Of a stretch of DNA of 64,000 bases, positions 56,001-64,000 are shown in pieces; position 1 is the stretch's first letter; each line of letters opens with the position of its first letter. Under the pieces are notes generated by a model that saw nothing but the letters and a program-made list of their open reading frames with translations, made no database searches and was not told the origin of the DNA. The translations under genes were made by a program, and so were the position numbers. Origin of the DNA: Patagioenas fasciata (lineage: Eukaryota > Chordata > Aves > Columbiformes > Columbidae); contig NC_092522.1 in the NCBI RefSeq assembly GCF_037038585.1, forward strand, positions 124,416,661 through 124,480,660, given 5' to 3'.

Positions 56001-59000
56001 ACACATGTCATGGGCGGCCGCGGAGCCGCCGCTGCTCCCGAGCTTCCCATCTTATCCCCTTCCATACGGGGATGGTTGAGTCACGTTTCTCCCTGCCTAG
56101 ATTTACCTTATCTTTAAGCAAAGCCGTGTCCTTGCTCTCGGAGCTGCCAGCAGGAGGAGAGCGTGACGCGCCACGCCGGTCCCCGCATCCCTGGATGCTG
56201 CTGGGCTCCGAGCATCCCCCCTTGTTAGCGCAAACCAGCCACGCTTCGTGCGCCGAAACAGCAGAGATTCAGCCTCAAAACACCTCCAAAAATCCACCCT
56301 GACCCCACGCCTCGGTGCTCAACGAGATGCCCAGCGTCCCCGACCGCCCCCGCGTCCCGGTGCCGCCGCCGGCGGAGCAAACCCGGCGCGGTTCCCATCG
56401 GAGCCGCCCCGGGTGACTCAGCAGCGCTGGCTGAAAAACTCCCTTCTTTATTTAAACGCCGGCTCCTCGCTCCACTGAGCATCTCCCCGCAGCGATGCTG
56501 CCGCCGGCCCAGGAGCAGAGCGCTACCCGGTGCCTTGAGCCCCCCGGTTTGCTCCGGAGATGATGGCTCTGAGCAGCTGGGCTCTCAGCCCCGCACTGCG
56601 GCTCTGTGTTGCCGGCCCTGCCTGCTCCTGGGAGATGCTGCACGTGGCCGGAGCAGGTACCGTCCCCTCATTTTGTGCTTTATCCCCCCGGGGTGTTGGG
56701 TTGGATCTGCAGGGAGGGACAAGCTGCTGTGGTTACCGGTGACCTTCAGTGTCATCTTTCTATTTTACTCATTTATTTTTAAATACCTCGTGCCAGCGTT
56801 GCAGCCGCAGGGTCCCCCCCGGTGCCACCGCGTTGGTGCCTCGCTCAGGGGTGGTGGATGGGGACGGCGTGGTGGGTGCGAGAGGAAAACAGCGTCTGGA
56901 AAAACAGAATCGTAGAAATAAAGCCAAAAATTAATGTCTGAGAGCCTTTTAAGGGGGGAGTTGTTGCCAGCCCCAGCGTTAAGGTTTGGTGCTGTTAGGG
57001 GCTGGGTGGGGGTCCCATCCAGACCTGATTTCAGCCCTGGAATCAGGGCCAGACTCGGGTTTGTTGTTCTCTGGAAAGTCCTTGGAGCGGGGAAACAAAA
57101 CAAGGGAGATATTTCCTCTTTCCTCAAGGTCTGTGCCATTTTTACTCTGTGTTTTTGAGGGATTTCTGCTCCCTCTGTCTGTGCGTGTGTGTCGGGCAGA
57201 ACCGAGAGCAGGCAGAGGTTTGGGGCAGGAAAGTTGTTCTCGGTTTGATGCCAGAGACCCCTCAGGGAGCTCAACCCTCTCACCGGACACCAGAGGCTCC
57301 TTTGGAGACCTTGTCCTTCTACTGGGCCGTGCTGGGACCTCACCGGTGGCTTTGGGTCCCATCCGGACCATCTCTGTCCCCCCACACCATGGGTCCCCCA
57401 AGTCCCCTCTCCTGGCAGGTGATTCGGGTCTTGGTCTCTCTCCCGCTGCTGAATTTCTTTAGGTGAGGCCTTAAAAATCTGCTTCTGGAAGGAGAGGTCG
57501 TGTTAGGTGAGATGGAAGGCATTAACTTTAATTATGCAGTTATTATTGATGGGATCCGTGCTGTGTCTGCTCCTCAGCTTCATTCATCAGGATGAGGGTG
57601 GGGGATTGGGAACGCGGTTGGGCTCTATGCTCCTTTCCCCGGGCTAGAAATGTACGTTCATCCTGAAAATACTCCAAAGTCACATTTCTGGAGGTGAGAT
57701 AATCACTGAAGAGGCTGCAGGAGGTGGAGGGGACCTGGTCTCTTGGGTAATGGGATCATTTATGGGGAAAATGTCCAGGGAGAGCTCATGGCCCCTGCTG
57801 AGACACCAGCAGGGATGCACAGTGGGGTAAATCACGCTGCCTTGTCCAGGCTGAAGGGAATTGATGAAGACAATGCAGGAGATCATCAGACGCTCATTTG
57901 TGTGAAAGGCAAACGAGGATTTATTAAGAGGCCCGTTTAAAGGCACTTTGGAAAAAGCAAAATCGATGGCGAGCAGCTGAGAAGGGAGGAGGGAGAGCGG
58001 CCGTCGCGAGGCTCGGAAATCAAATATTTGCTAGCGGGAAGGCGCGGGGGGTTTGCAAAGGAGCTCTGTGCTGGGAGTGCTGGGCCTGGGGACCCCAAAG
58101 GGGACCCCAAAACGAGCGTCCACCTCCCCTGTGTGAGCACATGGGTGGCGGGAGCTGGCACGAGCAGCCGTGAGCTCATGCGTTCCAAGCGGAGCGATCC
58201 CCGGCTCCCGCCGCCGCAGCCTTTGTCCCCCCGGCTTCCGCGTCTCGCCGGCGCTTGCCAAAAAGCAGCCCCGGATTACTCGGCTTCCCCGGGCTCACAA
58301 AAGCCAACAGTTGGCGGGGGCTGACCCCAAGCTCCTCGGTGGGCGCAGCACCCCAGGAACACCAGGTGTGCTGGAGCAGGGGGTCCAGGCGTGCGAAGCC
58401 CTCGGAGCGGCGCTGGGGAGGGCAGCGTGTCCAGCAATCTTATTTTCTTTCCCCTTTTTTAAAAGAAACAAACTCTGTAGATATTAATCAGTGTCTGGGA
58501 GGCCGGGCAGCGCTGGTACGGCTTTCCACGGGGGGTGTAGCAGCGTGGAGGTGCCCAGGGGTGCTGAACCCTCTGCTGCTGCCACTGTCCCCATGCTTGG
58601 TGTGTGTGGGAGCACAACGGATGCTCAGGAGCCCTCCTGGACCACTGGCCACCCCCAAACTGAAGATTGGAGCATCCCTGGCTGCTGTGGAGCATGAGAA
58701 ATGGGATGTGGCACAGAGATAAATACCCAGGTTGTAAACCCCTTCCTCAACACCCCCCTGAAAGCAGAGCAGGGGATTGCGGCCACATTTTGACATTTGG
58801 TGGCCAGGGCTCATTGCTCTGAGTCGGGAGGAGGGTGATGCCCGGCTTTTGCTGCTCTGTGAAGTTGCTGCTACAAGAGGTTTTGCCTCAAGGCTTGTGC
58901 ATCAGGGACAGGCTGCTGGCACAGAAATTGAGGGTGGGGATGGTTGTGTCGCTGTCCTGCAAAACACAGGTCACTTGGTGTCCCCTCGGGGGAGAGGGAC

Positions 59001-60588
59001 CGCGGTCCGGCAGCCCAAAGGTAGGGGGGCAGTCAGAGGGGTTTGGTGATTCTCAACAGCTCAGCGCTGGAGCTGCAAACAGGAAAAGCGCGTTTTCCTT
59101 TCGTAGCCTTCATAAAATGCTCTCTCTTCGTTCTCTATCGCCGTCTCCAGCAGCCCGAGCTCTCGTCGTCACTGCACGGGGCAGGGTGTGAGTGATGTGG
59201 CCTCGGGTGAGCGAGCGGAGGAAAGAGCTCGTGGGCTGAGCACCCGCGAAAGAGGATCTTGCAAGACACAGAGGCCCAGATGTAGCGGAACTTGGGACAT
59301 CGTGGTCTCTGGTGGTTGCTTTCTTGGGCGAGAAAAGCAGATAACCCTGCAGTCCTACGTCAAACGATGCTGGTCGCCTGCCAGTTCCCTGCCTCTCAGC
59401 TGTGATTTTCTTCCCTTGTGTGTCTTTTTGGCTGCGAAACTCTGGGATGTCATCAGCTTGGTGCCATGTCCTCATCTCAGGCTTCCCCGCTGAATCCAAG
59501 GATGCGTTTTCCACCAAAGGCACCTTCAGGCAGGGGATTGCCCGGGAGGTGAGGGTCGTGTCCTGCTCACCGGCTCTGTCTCGTCTCTTGCAGGCGTGTG
59601 CGGCTGCTGCGGTGCCCTGCGGCCTCGCTACAAGAGACTCGTCGACAACATCTTCCCCGAGGACCCGGAGGTAGAGGAGATGCTGCTTCGCTAAGGGCTT
59701 GGGTTGCAGGGATGTGGTGTGACTTCCAGAAACAGCTCCTGGGAGGCGGGGGATGCTTTGGCTCCATTGAATCACAGATGGTTTGGGTTGAAGGGACCTT
59801 CCCAGCTCCCCCAGTCCCCCCTGCCATGAGCAGGGACATCTTCAGCAGCTCAGGTTGCTCAGAGCCCCGTCCAGCCTGGCCTGGGATGTCTCCAGGGATG
59901 GTTCAGCCACCACCTCTCTGCCCAACCTGGGCCAGGCTCTCACCACCCTCAGCACAAACAATTTCATTATATCCATCCTGAATTTCCCTCCTTTAGTTTA
60001 AAACCATCACCCCTTGTCCTATCACAACAGGCCCTGCTCAAAAGTCTGTCCCCATCTTTCTCATGGGCCCATTTTAAGTCCGGAAAGGCCACAATGAAGT
60101 CTCCCCGAGCTTCTCTTCTCCAACTGAACACCCCAGCTCTCTCAGCCTGTCCTCCCAGCAGAGCTGTTCCAGCCTCGGATCATTCCTGGGGCTCCTCTGG
60201 CCCCTCTCCAGCAGCTCCATGTCCGTCCCTGTCCCCTGTAGGGCTGGGACGTTGCTCGAGGCTGACAAATGGTTCTTGTTGTATGTACAGTGTGGGGTGC
60301 TCAGTGGAAGCCCAGCTGAGGTTAAATATGATCCTCCTTTGCTTTTCCTGTTGTACAAAGTGTGGGGAAGCACTGGGACAGGACCAGCGAGCCAAGGTGT
60401 GCTCCTGATGTTTGCCAGGGCCGGTGTGAGGTTGTGACGCGCTGTGCTGCTCTCTTTCAGGATGGGCTGGTGAAGACCAACATGGAGAAGCTGACATTTT
60501 ATGCCCTCTCTGCCCCGGAGAAGCTGGATCGCATCGGTGCCTACCTGTCCGAGCGGCTCATCCGAGACGTGAGCCGGCACCGATATGG
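46968..60588 (+). CDS. EFR3B: EFR3 homolog B (5' part: exons 1-3; continues beyond window)
   Basis: EFR3B anchors the PI4KA-TTC7-FAM126 complex at the plasma membrane for PI4P synthesis. Three coding exons are present: 46968-46974 (ATG TAC G), 59594-59670 and 60461-60588, joined by GT-AG introns of 12.6 kb and 0.8 kb. The joined start reads MYGVCGCCGALRPRY, with Cys5, Cys7 and Cys8 as the family palmitoylation sites, then KRLVDNIFPEDPE and DGLVKTNMEKLTFYALSAPE, the beginning of the armadillo/HEAT-like helical domain. Exon 3 ends in phase 2 (GG) before GTGAGG. Only about 70 of ~817 residues are in the window; the remaining exons lie to the right. Exon 3 has an antisense copy in intron 1 (53781-53908). 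Confidence 0.94.
47085..47585. repeat. ~75-bp tandem array at the start of EFR3B intron 1
   Basis: About 6-7 units, each with a TTTACAGGGCTGTGCATCCC-like core, then GTTACTGGGGGTGACC, CTCTTTGGGTTTGGGGGG and an ACCTTGGTC-like end. It begins about 110 bp after the exon 1 donor. More degenerate traces (TATATAGGGCTCTTC, ATATAGGCCTGTGTACCCC) continue to about 47960. Confidence 0.85.
47961..49692 (+). other. EFR3B intron 1, 5' segment
   Basis: GC-rich intronic DNA after the 75-bp array. No exon-like segment fitting the EFR3 protein, no CR1 and no clear repeat. Confidence 0.45.
49693..49945 (-). mobile_element. CR1 LINE fragment (EFR3B intron 1)
   Basis: CTCATAGTTTGGGTGGGAAG through AAAACCATCACCTCTTGTCC. 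Confidence 0.9.
49946..51479 (+). other. EFR3B intron 1, middle segment
   Basis: Unique intronic DNA with T-rich runs at about 50694-50723. No coding exon recognised. Confidence 0.45.
51480..52205. repeat. GA-rich polypurine tract (EFR3B intron 1)
   Basis: About 720 bp of almost pure purine built from AGGAAAAGGGGAAAGGG units. Long mirror-symmetric purine runs can form triplex (H-DNA) and are error-prone in replication and sequencing. Confidence 0.95.
53123..53590 (+). mobile_element. CR1 LINE fragment in the left inverted-duplication arm
   Basis: CACACCAAGAAACCCTTGAG to CCAGCCAAATTGACTCTATG. It shares its atypical 3' end with the CR1 at 60807, marking both as the same original insertion. 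Confidence 0.9.
53781..53908 (-). pseudogene. Antisense duplicate of EFR3B exon 3
   Basis: A full-length, uninterrupted copy of EFR3B exon 3 with both splice sites (CTTTCAG acceptor, GG|GTGAGG donor) on the minus strand inside EFR3B intron 1. It encodes the identical peptide and differs by one synonymous base. It cannot be used by the EFR3B transcript in this orientation and is a by-product of the ~0.85-kb inverted duplication. Confidence 0.9.
53975..54075 (+). mobile_element. CR1 LINE 3' fragment at the duplication border
   Basis: GCGGGTTCTCAGGGACATGG to CCAACCAAAATCATTCTGTG. Its truncated 5' end coincides with the border of the inverted duplication. Confidence 0.85.
54451..54546. repeat. 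Two-copy 48-bp tandem duplication
   Basis: Units 54451-54498 and 54499-54546 (AGGGACACGTCTCCCTGTGA and AGGGACACATCTCCCTGTGA starts) differ at a few positions. It lies in EFR3B intron 1. Confidence 0.8.
54550..59593 (+). other. EFR3B intron 1, 3' segment
   Basis: About 5 kb of unique intronic DNA free of CR1. A CpG-rich patch at 56150-56420 and AT-rich patches at 55440-55520 and 57520-57550 are visible. No further EFR3B exon is found before 59594. Confidence 0.45.
59594..59670 (+). CDS. EFR3B: EFR3B coding exon 2 (palmitoylation motif)
   Basis: Begins after CTCTTGCAG and encodes (G)VCGCCGALRPRYKRL and VDNIFPEDPE, ending in phase 0 before GTAGAG. The clustered cysteines and following basic residues give membrane attachment in EFR3 proteins. 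It is flanked on both sides by the arms of the inverted duplication. Confidence 0.94.
59766..60235 (-). mobile_element. CR1 LINE fragment (EFR3B intron 2)
   Basis: AATCACAGATGGTTTGGGTT through CCTCTCCAGCAGCTCCATGT. Confidence 0.9.
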
Positions 60589-61270
60589 GTGAGGGCTGGG
60601 AGGCCGGTTCAGCCGCCCCAGTGACTGCACAGGGATGGGGCACTGGACAGTAGAAGGGGCTCAGGCAAGGGCTGGGATGTGTGGGTGCACAGCTCCTGTG
60701 TGCTCCGGGCTGTCCTGAGGCTGTGAGCACAGCTCAGAGAGACCAGAGCGTGTCCTGCCTCCCAAAGTGAGGTGTGGGATCACGCAGGGATGTGCAAGCT
60801 CCTTATCATAGAGTTAATTTGGCTGGAAAAACCCCTCAAGATCATCGAATCCAACCATAACCCACCCTGGCACTGCCGCATGTCCTGAGAACCTCATGTC
60901 CGTCTGTCCAGCCCTCCAGGGATGGTGACTCCAGCACTGCCCTGGGCAGCCTGTTCCAATGCCCCACAGCCCTTTGGGGAAGAAATTGTTCCCAGATCCA
61001 ACCTCAACCTCCCCTGGCGCAACTTGAGGCCGTTTCCTCTGCTCCTGGCGCTTGTTCCTGGGGAGCAGAGCCCGACCCCCCTGGCTCCAAGCTCCTTTCA
61101 GGCAGTTCAGAGATCAGAAGGTCTCCCCTCAGCTCCTGTTCTCCAGCTGAACCCCCCAGCTCCCTCAGCCGCTCCCATCACACTTGTGCTCCAGCCCCTC
61201 ACCAGCTCCGTTCCCTTCTCTCCACTCACTCCAGCACCTCAAGGTCTTTCTTGGCGTGAGGGGCCCAGAA
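60398..61270 (+). repeat. Inverted duplication, right arm (EFR3B exon 3 locus)
   Basis: The partner of 53120-53972, with about 6.4 kb between the arms including EFR3B exon 2. The left boundary is where similarity stops at CAGGAGCA (60398-60405 / about 53971). The right boundary falls inside a CR1 that is longer in this copy. This is the parental copy, since it holds exon 3 in gene orientation. Confidence 0.9.
60461..60588 (+). CDS. EFR3B: EFR3B coding exon 3
   Basis: Acceptor CTCTCTTTCAG, donor GG|GTGAGG. Encodes DGLVKTNMEKLTFYALSAPE, KLDRIGAYLSERLIRDVSRH and RYG, conserved in EFR3A/B. A 128-nt copy on the other strand at 53781-53908 differs at a single visible position (a silent ACA/ACG Thr codon). 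Confidence 0.95.
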
Positions 61271-61425
61271 CTGCCCCAGGATTGGCGGTTTGGCCTCCCC
61301 AGGTCCCAGCACAGGGACGGTCACTGCCCTGGGCCTGCTGGCCACACCAGTGCTGCTACCAGCCAGGATGCTGGTGGCCTCTTGGCCACCTGGGCACGCA
61401 CTTGCTCGTGTTCAGTTACCTAAGC
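60807..61425 (-). mobile_element. CR1 LINE fragment in the right inverted-duplication arm
   Basis: ATCATAGAGTTAATTTGGCT to TTGGCCACCTGGGCACGCAC. Longer at its 5' side than the copy at 53123. Confidence 0.9.
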
Positions 61426-61787
61426 TGCAAGGGACCAGGCAAACTGGGAGCCACGTAGTGTTTCCCTGGCATCATCCTGTCCGTGTTTGAGGAGTCTGTG
61501 TGTTTATGGTGTTTGTCCCCAGCAGCAGGACTGCCATCATCCCCTGCTCCGTCATCAGGAGCCTGTGGCATCCTCCAGGCCTTTAAAAGCCCAGAGTGGC
61601 TCTTCTAGAGCCAGATGGAAGTCTGGCTGGCTCTGGGCAAGCAGCTTGACAGGGTGGCCCTGGCTGCAGCTTGCTGGGAGTTATTCAGGACGAGCTTGTG
61701 TGTGTTGCACCCCATGAACATCTCTGTTGAGCTGTGGTGATGTGGCACAAGTGGGATCAAGGATGAGGTGGAGGGAGGGGATTCAGG

Positions 61788-62265
61788 TCCTCAGCACAGG
61801 ACACACATGGAGCTGCTGGAGAGGGGCCAGAGGAGCCCCAGGAATGATCCGAGGCTGGAACAGCTCTGCTGGGAGGACAGGCTGAGAGAGTTGGGGGGTT
61901 CAGCTGGAGAAGAGAAGCTCCGGGGAGACCTTAGTGCGGCCTTTCTGGACTTAAAAGGGGCCAAGAAGAAAGATGGGGACAGACTTTTGAGCAGGGCCTG
62001 TTGTGATAGGACAAGGGGTGATGGTTTTAAAGTAAAGGATGGAGATTCAGGATGGATATAATGAAATTGTTTGTGCTGAGGGTGGTGAGAGCCTGGCCCA
62101 GGTTCCCATAGAGGTGGTGGCTGAACCATCCCTGGAGACATCCCAGGCCAGGCTGGACGGGGCTCTGAGCAACCTGAGCTGGTGAAGATGTCCCTGCTCA
62201 TGGCAGGGATGCCACTGCGGGAGCTGGGAAGGTCCCTTCAACCCAAACCATTCTATGATGAGGTG
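61788..62265 (+). mobile_element. CR1 LINE fragment (EFR3B intron 3)
   Basis: AGGTCCTCAGCACAGGACAC through AACCCAAACCATTCTATGAT. Confidence 0.9.
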
Positions 62266-63817
62266 CAGCGTGCTGACACTTTTCCAGGGAGCGTGCCATG
62301 GGGATGCGCTGGGCTGGATGGGAATTGCTGTGCTTGTTCTGTCCCACTCCCCTGCCTGGTCCTGCCTGGACCCTTTTCCCTTCATCCTCCCTCCCCACGT
62401 CGCTTCCAGCTTTGCTGTGTTTACTGCAAGGAGAGAAGCACCCACCTGCAAATAGTTGCTTGGCCCAATTAGAAACCCTAGGGGAGCACGGGGAGGGCTC
62501 CTTCCCTTTGAAATACCTCCTGGATTGATTCTCGTCGTCTCTTAACAAAGCCACGACACACAAACAACGGCTCCGCTTCGTGCTGCGAACTCCAACCCGC
62601 CTTTTATCCTGGGGGAAGAGGCGGCAGCAGCCTCCCGGAGAAGTGCTAGAACTTGGAAAACCTTCAAAGCCTCCTCGCCATCGCCCGTCATCCGGAGTGA
62701 CAGGACATTCAAAGCTCTGCCTGATGTTCTGCGGTTAAGCGGCTGTTAACAGGCTCCGCTCGCTATGTTGGGGAAAGAAAAGGCTTTCAAAGATTCTTTT
62801 TGACATCTGATGACAAGCCTCGGCGGGCTGGGGGGGGATATATCCCTTCCTCCACCGCTTGTGCTTGGAGGCACGTAATTGGGTTGGAGCACGAGCTAAT
62901 TTTCCAAGTCTTAGCTTTGAAATGCCTGAAGTGGGTTTGAATCAGCCTTTGGTTTGTGGGTCGGCGCTGGGGGAGCAGCGGGGCACGTGGGGGCCCCTCC
63001 TGCCTGTGAGCTGAAGGCAGCCTTGGTTTCAGCCCTGTTTGGTCTCATCTTTGTGTTACCTTTATCGCTAAAAGGAGAAAGTGTTCTCATTTGAGTTCGC
63101 AGCAATGCAATTCACCATCTGTGAGAGGGTGGCTGGGACACAACAACTCCACGAGTGTCCCTTTTCTCTCTCGGTGGCCTGTGTCCAGCTGTCCCCAAAA
63201 GAGAAGCCTCTCTGTCACAATAATATTGGGCACCAAGTGTTGTTTTCAGCCTTGTTTCCAACAAAAAGGGAGCTTGATGCTCCACACTGCTTGTCAGTCA
63301 CCTCTTCATACCTTTTATTTTTCCCTCCGGGCCGGTTTTAACCCGGTTTGACAGATGGATAAGAGCCTCACAGACCCAGGAGGAGCTGGCTGCTTATTTT
63401 CACTGCATATAGAAGAGCTGTAGTGGCTTCTGAAGGACAGACAGGCTGCAGCGGGGGCTCAGCCATGCTACAAGACACCAGAGAATCTACTCAAGACTGG
63501 AGCCAGATGTCAACATTTCTGGGGCATCAAGAGATGGGATGGATCTTGCTGTGTTTTACCAGCTGGAACCTGCAGGTCCAGGGTTTATCAGACAGTTTCT
63601 TTTTCCCCGAGAGAGCAGGTGCCCCCCCAGCTGCCCATAGACGTGCAGGCAGATGTGCAGCTCCTGCCCACATCGCTGCCGCTGGGCTCGGTGCTTTCGG
63701 GTTTTCTTCTTGCAGCACAAGCTGGTGGCTGCTGCGGGACACCTGGGCTGTGAATCAGCGGGGAGAGGAGCTGGCTTGAAAGTAGAGGTTGAAAGAGGGA
63801 TTGTGCTCGATAGCAAG
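62266..63817 (+). other. EFR3B intron 3 sequence
   Basis: About 1.5 kb of unique sequence. The next EFR3B exon (expected to start VCIAME-like) is not found here, so intron 3 runs past the window end. Confidence 0.45.
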
Positions 63818-64000
63818 ATATCATAGAATGGTTTGGGTGGGAAGGGACCTTAAAAGCTCATCCAGTGGCACCCCTGCCATGAGCAGGGACATCTTCAGCA
63901 GCTCAGGTTGCTCAGAGCCCCGTCCAGCCTGGCCTGGGATGTCTCCAGGGATGGTTCATCCACCACCTCTCTGCCCAACCTGGGCCAGGCTCTCACCACC
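63818..64000 (-). mobile_element. CR1 LINE fragment, cut by window end
   Basis: ATCATAGAATGGTTTGGGTG through CTGCCCAACCTGGGCCAGG to the last base. Confidence 0.9.

Overview
This is a vertebrate, almost certainly avian, nuclear genome segment. The interspersed repeats are overwhelmingly CR1 LINE fragments in both orientations. There are no mammalian-type SINEs, introns are short, GC content is high, and minisatellites are abundant. No prokaryotic, plasmid or phage features are present.

Four protein-coding genes can be rebuilt exon by exon, in the order also found at human 2p23.3: CENPO (+, 5' end outside the window), ADCY3 (-), DNAJC27 (-) and EFR3B (+, continuing past the right edge). CENPO (275-3987) encodes a subunit of the inner kinetochore CENP-O complex. 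ADCY3 (6182-24176) is complete in 20 coding exons that join without a frame break into 1117 residues: membrane adenylyl cyclase type 3, with both metal-binding aspartates in C1 and the C2 nucleotide-site residues. DNAJC27 (28700-36471) is complete in 7 exons, 273 residues: a Rab-like GTPase fused to a C-terminal J domain. EFR3B is represented by its first three coding exons (46968-46974, 59594-59670, 60461-60588), which encode the N-terminal palmitoylation motif and the start of the helical-repeat domain of the PI4KA membrane anchor.

Region by region: 1-4500 CENPO with four CR1 pieces in its introns; 4500-5200 the convergent CENPO/ADCY3 spacer; 5200-24200 ADCY3, whose introns carry a 20-bp minisatellite (11.39-12.19 kb), a 4-kb A-rich/TGCA array that surrounds exon 3 (12.48-16.45 kb), a ~33-bp array split by a CR1 and a 53-bp array; 24.2-25.0 kb the ADCY3 CpG-rich 5' region; 25-28.7 kb intergenic DNA and probable DNAJC27 3' UTR; 28.7-36.9 kb DNAJC27 with a CpG promoter holding two exact TCTCGCGAGA elements; 36.99-38.24 kb a dead Hsmar1-type mariner; 38.2-46.7 kb CR1-rich intergenic DNA ending in a G-rich minisatellite; 46.7-64 kb the EFR3B promoter, 12.6-kb intron 1, exons 2-3 and part of intron 3.

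The most unusual structure is an inverted duplication in EFR3B. A near-identical antisense copy of exon 3, with its splice sites and a neighbouring CR1, lies in intron 1 (about 53.12-53.97 kb versus 60.40-61.27 kb). The second is a tandem-duplicated block around ADCY3 exon 3 made of the 4-kb array and its flanks. I found no previously undescribed gene system. The genes are conserved vertebrate genes linked by ancestral synteny and do not form a common pathway. All exon limits come from reading frame, splice consensus and recalled family sequence, not from alignment software or transcripts.
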